From Actinomycetes bacterium (lineage in GTDB: Bacteria; Actinomycetota; Acidimicrobiia; Acidimicrobiales; JAJYPT01), in contig JAJYPT010000104.1 in the NCBI GenBank assembly GCA_021795135.1, positions 1 to 6,315 on the forward strand: a stretch of DNA of 6,315 nt, in the 5' to 3' direction. Shown piece by piece: positions 1 through 5,344 of this stretch; position 1 is the first letter of the stretch, and every line of letters begins with the position of its first letter. The translations under genes and the position numbers were made by a program. The notes below the pieces were generated by a model, which had not been told where the DNA came from, made no database searches, and saw nothing but the letters and a program-made list of their open reading frames with translations.

Positions 1-1
1 T

Positions 2-2353
2 TATGTTCTTTGTATGTATCCCTATCCTAGCGGACCTGCTCACCAAGGTCACGTTCGTAATTATACTTTTGGAGATTTAATAGTTCGACATAAAAAAATG
101 TTGGGCTATAACGTACTTTCTCCTATAGGGTTTGACTCTTTTGGATTGCCAGCAGAAAATGCTGCTATAAAAACTGGGATTCATCCACGTATTTTTACAG
201 ACGAAAGAATTGCGGAGTTAAAAAAGAGTCTGATTAGTATTGGGGCAGTTTATGATTGGCGAAGAGAAATAAAAAGCCATGATCCAGATTACATACGATG
301 GAATCAAGTTATATTTCTGGCATTTTTAAAAGCTGGAATAGCCTATAAAAACAAGGCTCCTGTCAATTGGTGTCCAGGTTGTCAAACGGTATTGGCAAAT
401 GAGCAAGTAACATCTGAAGGAACTTGTGAGCGTTCAGGAGATGTTGTTGTTAAGCGGAATTTGGATCAATGGTTTTTTCGCATAACTGATTATGCTGAAG
501 AACTTTTAGGTGATTTAGAAAATTTGGATTGGCCTGAAAGAGTAAAAACTATGCAGCGGAATTGGATTGGTCGCTCTGAAGGTGCAGAATTTGATCTTCA
601 AGTCAAAGATCACCCTGGTTTGACTCTGAAAGTTTTTTCAACTCGGCCCGATACTATGTTTGGTATGACTTTTGCTGTGATGGCTCCAGAACATCCCTTG
701 GTAGATATTCTTACGGTTCCCGAACAACGCCAAGAAGTAGATGCTTTATTGGAACAAGTTGCCTCTGAATCTGAAATTGAACGTCAATCAACTGAAGGAA
801 CTTCGCGAAAAAGGGGAGCTTTTACTGGAAGCTATGTAATAAATCCCTTTACTTCTTTGGAAGTTCCTCTATATATTGCTGATTATGTTTTAATGACTTA
901 TGGAACGGGAGCTATTATGGCAGTTCCTGCAGAAGATCAGCGAGACTGGGATTTTGCAACTGCTTATAACCTTCCAATCATAAGAACTGTAGCTCCTCCC
1001 CAAGATTTTCAAGGCGAAGCTTATTCAGGCGATGGACCTAAAATAAATAGTGCTTGGTTGAATGGTCTCAATATAGCTGAGTCAAAAATAGCTGCATTAG
1101 ATTGGCTTGAAGAGAACAAGGTTGGAACTCGGAAAGTAAATTATAGATTAAGGGATTGGTTAGTAAGTAGGCAACGTTTTTGGGGATGTCCAATACCAGT
1201 AATTTATTGTGATAAATGTGGCATTGTACCAGTGCCAGAAGAAGACCTTCCAGTGTTAGCTCCAGATGATGTTGAATTTTTGCCAACGGGAGAATCTCCA
1301 CTAAAAGCAAATAATGAGTTTATGGATACAATTTGTCCTACTTGTCAAAAACCAGCAAAGCGTGAAAGCGATACTATGGATACTTTTGTGGATTCGTCTT
1401 GGTATTTTTTACGTTTTTGTGATCCGTGGTACGAACAGGGGCCAATTAATCCTTTAGAGGCACAACAATGGATGCCAGTAGACCAATACATTGGAGGAAT
1501 TGAACATGCAATTTTGCACTTGCTCTATGCACGTTTTTACACAAAAGCTCTTTCTGACCTAGGTTTCACATCCCCCGAGATAAGAGAACCATTCAAAAGG
1601 TTATTCACCCAAGGCATGATCAGACTTGGGGGAACTAAAATGTCTAAATCTAAAGGTAACCTAGTAGATCCTGCTGGATATATTGAAACAGTTGGAGCAG
1701 ATGCTTTGAGGTTGTTTCATCTATTTGTTGGTCCTCCCGCAGATGATGTTGATTGGACTGACCAAACTAATGAAGTAATAGAAGGATGCTCTCGATTTTT
1801 ATCAAGACTTTGGCGCCTAGGGGTAGGTGATTTCAATAGAGCTAATTTTGAATCTCGTTCTAAAGCTGAAACAGATCTAGAAACAGAAAAAGCAACTCAT
1901 CGACTAATTAAAAAGGTTAGCCAAGATTATGACCGCTGGTCTTATAATACAGCAGTAGCTTCTTTGATGGAACATGTTAACTTGTTGTATAAGTATGCTC
2001 AAGAAGGTGCTTTGCAGTCAATTTTTGATCAAGGAGTAGATGCTGTGATACTTTTGGCTGCCCCAATGGTTCCTCATGTAACAGCAGAATTATGGCAACG
2101 TCGTCATGATCAAGATGTCCATTTGCAAAGGTGGCCTTCTTTTGATCCTGAACTAGCTCGCCAAACTCGGGTTACGTTAGTTGCTCAAATAAATGCAAAG
2201 TTGAGAGATCGTTTTGAAGTTGATGCTGACATAAGTGATCAAGAAGCAATAAATATTGTTATGAGTTCTTCTAAAATTCAAAATATTTTAGGGGACAAAC
2301 AACCCAAACGTATTATTGCTAAAGCACCTAAGCTAGTAAATATAGTTATTTAG
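2..2353 (+). CDS. leuS: Leucyl-tRNA synthetase, 5' end outside the window
   Basis: Class I aminoacyl-tRNA synthetase that charges tRNA-Leu with leucine in the cytosol. The frame is open to the window edge: codons before the ATG at 14 read YVLC, matching the usual YVLEMFPYPSG start region, so that ATG is internal and only a short N-terminus is missing (783 residues visible). Numbering from the ATG at 14: HIGH-type motif HQGH at 10-13; zinc-region CPGC at 120-123 followed by CERSG; editing (CP1) domain with TRPDT near 210 and GTGAIMAVP near 298, followed by AEDQRD; CxxC pairs at 399/402 and 441/444 of the zinc insertion; DSSWYFLRF near 460; KMSKS at 542-546; anticodon-binding region with APMVPHVTAELW; C-terminal domain starting near 719 and ending KLVNIVI, the usual LeuRS ending. 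Oddities: His of the usual AHD/GHD editing motif is Glu here, and the last Cys of the first zinc ribbon is Ser. Both editing-motif aspartates are kept, so editing is probably intact. Confidence 0.97.
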   Translation, partial: YVLCMYPYPSGPAHQGHVRNYTFGDLIVRHKKMLGYNVLSPIGFDSFGLPAENAAIKTGIHPRIFTDERIAELKKSLISIGAVYDWRREIKSHDPDYIRWNQVIFLAFLKAGIAYKNKAPVNWCPGCQTVLANEQVTSEGTCERSGDVVVKRNLDQWFFRITDYAEELLGDLENLDWPERVKTMQRNWIGRSEGAEFDLQVKDHPGLTLKVFSTRPDTMFGMTFAVMAPEHPLVDILTVPEQRQEVDALLEQVASESEIERQSTEGTSRKRGAFTGSYVINPFTSLEVPLYIADYVLMTYGTGAIMAVPAEDQRDWDFATAYNLPIIRTVAPPQDFQGEAYSGDGPKINSAWLNGLNIAESKIAALDWLEENKVGTRKVNYRLRDWLVSRQRFWGCPIPVIYCDKCGIVPVPEEDLPVLAPDDVEFLPTGESPLKANNEFMDTICPTCQKPAKRESDTMDTFVDSSWYFLRFCDPWYEQGPINPLEAQQWMPVDQYIGGIEHAILHLLYARFYTKALSDLGFTSPEIREPFKRLFTQGMIRLGGTKMSKSKGNLVDPAGYIETVGADALRLFHLFVGPPADDVDWTDQTNEVIEGCSRFLSRLWRLGVGDFNRANFESRSKAETDLETEKATHRLIKKVSQDYDRWSYNTAVASLMEHVNLLYKYAQEGALQSIFDQGVDAVILLAAPMVPHVTAELWQRRHDQDVHLQRWPSFDPELARQTRVTLVAQINAKLRDRFEVDADISDQEAINIVMSSSKIQNILGDKQPKRIIAKAPKLVNIVI

Positions 2354-2380
2354 CAATTGCTAAATAACTATATTTACTAG
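2333..2380. terminator. Perfect 48-bp palindrome over the leuS stop codon, likely bidirectional terminator
   Basis: Each 24-base half is the exact reverse complement of the other, with the centre between 2356 and 2357 (AGCAA|TTGCT). The left arm encodes the last six residues of LeuS (LVNIVI) plus the stop TAG at 2351-2353. The right arm is non-coding and lies 14 bases before the end of the convergent flavoprotein gene. As RNA it folds into the same stem of about 22 bp from either strand, so ending both converging transcripts is the obvious role. It is not a classical Rho-independent terminator: the stem is AT-rich and the only nearby T-run is TTTTT at 2392-2396, 12 bases past the stem on the + strand. 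A 3'-end stabiliser or RNase III-type processing site is an alternative. Confidence 0.7.
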
Positions 2381-2394
2381 ACGAACTCAAATTT

Positions 2395-3597
2395 TTAGGG
2401 CAAAAACGAATAACCGTGAGCTGTTTTCCAGAGAAAGTATTTTTCAAATAACCGTTTCCCACCATCGTAAAAGGGATTTGGTAAAAGTAAAGAAAATTCA
2501 CGAGGACGCAATAAGTGATTAGAGATCATTATAACCTCTTTGCTTCCAGCATCCATTACACATAGTCCAGGGATTCTTCCAAAGGGACGTTGACGAAGTT
2601 GTTTTCTGTTTTCAATCAGTCTTGCAATATTATAAGCTGCAGTTTTGCCAGCTACATCTGCAGGGAATCCAGTTTTAGGAACACCAATGGGAACTTTGGT
2701 CTGAAAAGGAGATGGAACATCTACAGCTACTCCAGCGGCAAAGATATTGCTATATCGTTGATGTTGATAGGCTCCATTTACAGGGATAAATCCAGCAGCA
2801 GTGCCTAATCCTGTTGAATTGGTTACCACGTCTTGTCCTATAAAAGCAGGCATAATCATAGAAAAGCTTGCTTCTAATTCAGTATTGTCCCCAAGATTGA
2901 TAGTGTTTGATCCTGCAGAGACAATTTCAGAATTAGTAATCCATTTGATATCAAGATGTTCGAACATTTGACGGATCATAGGTTCACCGGTTCTCATACC
3001 ACCTATGCCGAAATGACCTAGGAAAGGTTCGGGGGTAACCCAAGTGATTGGTGTTTTTTTACGTAAATCATGTTTGCGCAAGAAATGTTCTAAATTAAGC
3101 AGGAATTCATAAGCTGCTCCCATACAGCCTGCTCTTGGAGCTGCTCCTACAACTACTGGTCCTGGTGAATCTAGTAATTTGTTTATATCTTCTCGCATAG
3201 CTAAAGCATCAGGAGGGGTACATACACAACTTGTATACCCATGAGGACCTGTACCAGGAACAGACCAATCAAGTTTGGGACCTGTTGCAACAACAAGATA
3301 ATCGTAAGGAAATTCGCCAGCTGTAGAGCTAACAACTTGTGAGTCTATGTTGACCTTGGTTGCTTCTGCGTGTATAAATTCTATGTCATGATTGTCAAAT
3401 ATTGGCTTTAGAGGTAGTGATATTTGGGAGATATCACGTAATCCAAAAGGAACCCATATTAAAGATGGAACGAATAAAAAATCTTCAGAACGAGATATTA
3501 CGATTATGCGATCATAGGTATTGCCCAGTCGCCGACGAGCTTCCAGGGCAGTTGTTAGACCTGCAAAGTTACCTCCTAAAACTACAATATTAGCCAT
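2395..3597 (-). CDS. sqr: Sulfide:quinone oxidoreductase-like FAD flavoprotein
   Basis: Predicted to oxidise sulfide to sulfane sulfur or polysulfide and pass electrons to the quinone pool, as a peripheral membrane protein. 400 residues from the ATG at 3597, normal for the family. Visible: N-terminal FAD-binding strand-turn VVLGGNFAG (about 5-13), ATGP at 104-107, IFAAGVAV near 285, the SQR-like VPIGVPKTGFP segment near 302-312, and a C-terminal aromatic and basic tail (KRLFEKYFLWK) that resembles the membrane-attachment end of SQRs. Cysteines at 124, 126, 158 and 346 fall close to the three cysteines of characterised SQR (128, 160 and 356 in the Acidithiobacillus ferrooxidans enzyme); Cys126 or Cys124 is an extra one. 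Start choice: GAGGA at 3606-3610 is 8 bases before the ATG at 3597, but abuts the in-frame ATG at 3606, which would add three residues. It is transcribed alone, away from the DUF169 operon. Other FAD/NAD-linked dehydrogenases of this fold are possible, but the cysteine pattern favours SQR. Confidence 0.82.
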   Translation of the reverse strand: MANIVVLGGNFAGLTTALEARRRLGNTYDRIIVISRSEDFLFVPSLIWVPFGLRDISQISLPLKPIFDNHDIEFIHAEATKVNIDSQVVSSTAGEFPYDYLVVATGPKLDWSVPGTGPHGYTSCVCTPPDALAMREDINKLLDSPGPVVVGAAPRAGCMGAAYEFLLNLEHFLRKHDLRKKTPITWVTPEPFLGHFGIGGMRTGEPMIRQMFEHLDIKWITNSEIVSAGSNTINLGDNTELEASFSMIMPAFIGQDVVTNSTGLGTAAGFIPVNGAYQHQRYSNIFAAGVAVDVPSPFQTKVPIGVPKTGFPADVAGKTAAYNIARLIENRKQLRQRPFGRIPGLCVMDAGSKEVIMISNHLLRPREFSLLLPNPFYDGGKRLFEKYFLWKTAHGYSFLP

Positions 3598-3605
3598 ATT
3601 GCTCA

Positions 3606-3610
3606 TCCTC
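3606..3610 (-). promoter_or_regulatory. Ribosome binding site deciding the flavoprotein start
   Basis: GAGGA on the minus strand. Its 8-base spacing to the ATG at 3597 is normal, whereas it directly touches the ATG at 3606. It therefore supports MANIVVLGG as the true N-terminus. Confidence 0.6.
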
Positions 3611-3614
3611 GATA

Positions 3615-3649
3615 TACCTTTATATAGGTACTTAATGTACCTTTATATA
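3615..3649 (-). promoter_or_regulatory. Tandem TATATAAAGGTA repeats, probable operator of the flavoprotein gene
   Basis: The 12-base word TATATAAAGGTA occurs twice on the minus strand (3638-3649 and 3615-3626), with starts 23 bases apart, about two helical turns. Between them lies a dyad, GGTAC-N5-GTACC (3627-3641). The 16 bases 3615-3630 also form a near-palindrome of type TACCTwTATAwAGGTA (14 of 16 symmetric). The block sits 17-52 bases upstream of the flavoprotein ATG, where a repressor or activator dimer would be expected to act. Which regulator binds is unknown. The low-complexity TATATA core adds some chance similarity, but the GGTA ends do not. Confidence 0.5.
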
Positions 3650-3652
3650 AAT

Positions 3653-3680
3653 ATTTTACCACTTTCTAACAGCACTTGAA
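3653..3680 (-). promoter_or_regulatory. Possible sigma70-type promoter for the flavoprotein gene
   Basis: On the minus strand TTCAAG (3675-3680), a 16-base spacer and TAAAAT (3653-3658) make a plausible -35/-10 pair. Transcription would start close to or within the tandem TATATAAAGGTA block, so that block would lie at or downstream of the start point. In DNA this AT-rich many -10-like words occur by chance, so the assignment is weak. Confidence 0.3.
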
Positions 3681-3703
3681 ATTACAATTTTGAGGAAAAA
3701 TAT

Positions 3704-3751
3704 ATATAAATCGAGCTATTTATTTATATAAAATAATGATTCGATTTATAT
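3704..3751. repeat. Long imperfect palindrome with 11-bp perfect outer arms
   Basis: The outer arms ATATAAATCGA (3704-3714) and TCGATTTATAT (3741-3751) are exact reverse complements. The 26-base spacer is symmetric about the same centre (between 3727 and 3728): the inner five positions on each side pair, and three more pair a little further out. The result is one extended imperfect dyad rather than two separate sites. It lies more than 100 bases upstream of the flavoprotein and more than 300 upstream of the DUF169 gene. It could be a regulator-binding region, or a terminator or attenuator for an unseen transcript. Confidence 0.45.
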
Positions 3752-3914
3752 GTTTATACTCCTGGGTCAATTTATTTCTCGTAGGAAATTTATATTGATA
3801 TATCTGGTATTTCCGATATTAACTTTATTTATTATTGTTTTGATTAAAGTGATAATGAATAATTATACATAAGCTTTGTCTGGTAAAAACTACTTCTATT
3901 ATCCGTTAATAAGA

Positions 3915-3959
3915 ATAATAACATGAGGTAGTTGCAGTTTTTTTTAAATATGTTATTAT
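3915..3959. repeat. Inverted repeat, 10-bp arms around a T8 run
   Basis: ATAATAACAT (3915-3924) and ATGTTATTAT (3950-3959) are exact reverse complements separated by 25 bases that include an uninterrupted run of eight T (3938-3945). The T-run is in the loop, not after the stem, so this is not an ordinary terminator. It may be an operator pair upstream of the DUF169 operon. Confidence 0.35.
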
Positions 3960-4009
3960 GCTAATAAATATCAAATTGGTGATATATATTTCTAAATAAA
4001 AAATTGCTA

Positions 4010-4039
4010 TTTACATTTTTGAATAATAATTTTTATAAA
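4010..4039 (+). promoter_or_regulatory. Possible promoter of the DUF169 operon
   Basis: TTTACA (4010-4015) and TATAAA (4034-4039) are separated by 18 bases and would place transcription start about 20 bases before the ATG at 4065. A weak purine-rich ribosome site, AAAGAG (4055-4060), follows. The AT content makes chance matches common. Confidence 0.35.
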
Positions 4040-4064
4040 TTATAAGATCTTAGAAAAGAGATTT

Positions 4065-4802
4065 ATGCATAGTGATGAGATTAAATCTTTATCAAATCGA
4101 CTCTCAGATGCCTTGCATCTTCAAGTAAATCCAATTGGAATTGGATTTTTTGATACCTTGAGTAAAGGAGTAGGGGTTTTTGATGAAGATATGCCCAAAC
4201 CAGCTTCTGATGGCAGAACAGGTCGAGTTTCTGCTGGATGTGTATTTTGGATGAAGTCAACAAATTCTAGTTTCGTTACCCAAGCTAAAGATCATTACAA
4301 TTGTAGTGTGGGTAGTTTGACTCATGGTTTAGTTGATTTTAGCCAAGTGGCTTCAAATAATGATATAGCTGAATTAGTTTCTTCAGGTTGGGTTAGCCCA
4401 CAAATGGTACCAACTATCCCAGTTGTTTCCAAACGACATAAATATATAAATTATGGTCCCTTGTCTGAAGCTGCTTTTGACCCTGATGTTGTTTTGCTTA
4501 GACTAAATGCCCGACAGTTAATGATTATTTCTGATGCTATAAAACTAGATATTCAAGGTAAGCCTCAATGTCATATTGTTGCTTTGGCTAAAGAGCATAA
4601 TAAAGTGGCAGCAAGTGTGGGATGTGCTTTGAGCAGAGCAAGAACTGGAATGAGTCCAAACGAAATGACTTGTGCTATCCCTTTTGGCAGATTTGAAGAG
4701 ATTGTAAATGAAATTGAAAAAAGTGTTGGAATTGATTCAGAAGTTGCTAAGTATGCAGCTTCTGATAGTCGTCGTTTTAGTGGCATGAAAGAAAAGGTCT
4801 AG
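4065..4802 (+). CDS. DUF169 (COG2043) family protein
   Basis: 245 residues, no signal peptide or membrane segment, so probably cytosolic. I recognise the DUF169 family from the segment YGPLSEAAFDPDVVLL (130-145) followed by a nucleotide- or ligand-pocket-like QLMIISDAI, and by the conserved cysteine environments: Cys59 (SAGCVFW), Cys80 (DHYNCSVG, with His77 nearby), Cys187 (SVGCALSRARTG) and Cys203 (MTCAIPFGRFEEIV). Cys169 is also present. Family members have, to my knowledge, no established biochemical activity. The repeated Cys and His residues in conserved places suggest a metal, Fe-S or sulfur-binding role, which is inference. It starts at an ATG with a weak AAAGAG site and is followed after one base by the membrane protein gene, so the two are co-transcribed and probably translationally coupled. 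Confidence 0.85.
   Translation: MHSDEIKSLSNRLSDALHLQVNPIGIGFFDTLSKGVGVFDEDMPKPASDGRTGRVSAGCVFWMKSTNSSFVTQAKDHYNCSVGSLTHGLVDFSQVASNNDIAELVSSGWVSPQMVPTIPVVSKRHKYINYGPLSEAAFDPDVVLLRLNARQLMIISDAIKLDIQGKPQCHIVALAKEHNKVAASVGCALSRARTGMSPNEMTCAIPFGRFEEIVNEIEKSVGIDSEVAKYAASDSRRFSGMKEKV
4792..4797 (+). promoter_or_regulatory. Ribosome binding site inside the end of the DUF169 gene
   Basis: AAAAGG ends 6 bases before the ATG at 4804 and lies within the last codons of the upstream gene. It is the strongest purine-rich site of the operon and supports the ATG at 4804 as the start of the membrane protein. Confidence 0.55.
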
Positions 4803-4803
4803 T

Positions 4804-5328
4804 ATGAAAACTTCTACTCAACTTTCTGTGTCTGATAAGAAAACTCTCAAAACTCCTCTTGGAGTTACTGGGATTTTAGGGGTTATTTTTTCAGCTCTAT
4901 ATTATGCATTAGGTATGCGCAAAGCTAAAGGAACTAATATAACTACTACTAAACTTGGCAGTGCTCATTATGACATTGTCCATTTTGGACTTGTCTATTT
5001 TTGGGGAAATGTTGCTTTGGATATTTTATTGGGATTTGGAACTGCTGTAATGATGGTATGGACTGTTCAAACTTTTATGAAATTTAGATCTGGTTCATCC
5101 GCAGGTGCAATAGGCACAGCAGGAACTTTGGGAATTGCTATAGCTTTTTTTGGCTGTCCAACTTGTGTAATTCCTATTGCAGGTTCTTTGGGTATAGGTA
5201 TATTTGGAACTGCTTTACCACTATTTGGAACCGAATTTAAATTTGTTGCTCTTATATTTTTAGGGATCTCTCTTGTAATGCTGAACAAACAACGTCAAAA
5301 ACAAGCTTGTAGTATTCCCAGTAAATAA
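4804..5328 (+). CDS. Small polytopic membrane protein with a CPTC motif
   Basis: 174 residues with four to five predicted membrane segments: about 19-38, 62-90 (long, perhaps one tilted helix or two short ones), 101-117, 120-140 and 146-162. No cleavable signal is evident; the N-terminus is polar and lysine-containing. The key feature is FFGCPTCVIPIAGSLG (116-130), with Cys118 and Cys121 at the boundary of two hydrophobic stretches, then LPLFGTEFK and a C-terminal helix ending in a basic tail with Cys169. The pattern C-P-x-C, glycine-rich helix, LP(x3)E-x-K resembles a widespread group of uncharacterised prokaryotic membrane proteins. I cannot name a function. A thiol-disulfide, metal or sulfur-compound transport role would fit the cysteine pair. 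It differs from MerT, whose cysteine pair is adjacent and in the first helix. It follows the DUF169 gene by one base, so the two products probably act together. Confidence 0.8.
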   Translation: MKTSTQLSVSDKKTLKTPLGVTGILGVIFSALYYALGMRKAKGTNITTTKLGSAHYDIVHFGLVYFWGNVALDILLGFGTAVMMVWTVQTFMKFRSGSSAGAIGTAGTLGIAIAFFGCPTCVIPIAGSLGIGIFGTALPLFGTEFKFVALIFLGISLVMLNKQRQKQACSIPSK

Positions 5329-5344
5329 AATTTTGCAAATTTTA
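5326..5344. terminator. Hairpin shared by two convergent genes, containing both stop codons
   Basis: TAAAATTT-TGC-AAATTTTA: eight-base perfect arms with a three-base loop. The left arm starts with the TAA stop of the membrane protein gene (5326-5328). The right arm ends with the complement of the TAA stop of the convergent regulator gene (5342-5344). The stem is pure A/T, so it is weak as a hairpin but symmetric for both transcripts. It probably marks the shared 3' end of the two units; part of the symmetry comes from the stop codons themselves. Confidence 0.45.

Larger units (their letters stand above)
3598..4064. other. AT-rich intergenic region between divergent genes
   Basis: About 465 bases without any credible open frame, tRNA or structured RNA I can recognise, and visibly richer in A and T than the flanking genes. 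It must carry the promoters of both the flavoprotein (leftward) and the DUF169 operon (rightward). Beyond those it holds the inverted repeats listed separately (3704-3751, 3915-3959) and a small dyad ATATCA-N6-TGATAT (3968-3985). The stretch around 3755-3910 shows nothing I can interpret. Confidence 0.7.

Noticed and set aside
14..16. ATG at 14 as the true leuS start
   Set aside because: The frame is open upstream and codes YVLC just before it, matching the conserved residues that precede the MFPYPSG motif, so the gene begins left of the window.
1068..1310. Antisense open frame of about 80 codons inside leuS
   Set aside because: It lies entirely within a well-conserved gene, has no ribosome site of note, and its leucine-rich translation is what the reverse strand of this AT-rich coding sequence gives by chance. 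The antisense frames inside 4081-4263, 4571-4786 and 5067-5288, and those opposite the flavoprotein and regulator genes, fail for the same reason.
3604..3606. ATG at 3606 as the flavoprotein start
   Set aside because: It directly abuts the GAGGA ribosome site with no spacer, while the ATG nine bases further in has an 8-base spacer and gives the usual short N-terminus before the FAD motif.
3784..3814. Inverted repeat GGAAAT ... ATTTCC
   Set aside because: Only six-base arms, 19 bases apart, with no inner or outer symmetry; expected by chance in this composition.
3598..4064. Possible origin of replication, CRISPR leader or small-RNA gene in the AT-rich gap
   Set aside because: No DnaA-box series, no regularly spaced repeats, no tRNA- or rRNA-like segment and no clear terminator after a stem. 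AT richness alone is not enough.
4804..5328. Mercury transporter MerT or vitamin K epoxide reductase homologue
   Set aside because: MerT carries adjacent cysteines in its first helix, and VKOR has further conserved Cys and Ser residues that are absent. Only the general CPxC membrane-protein pattern fits.
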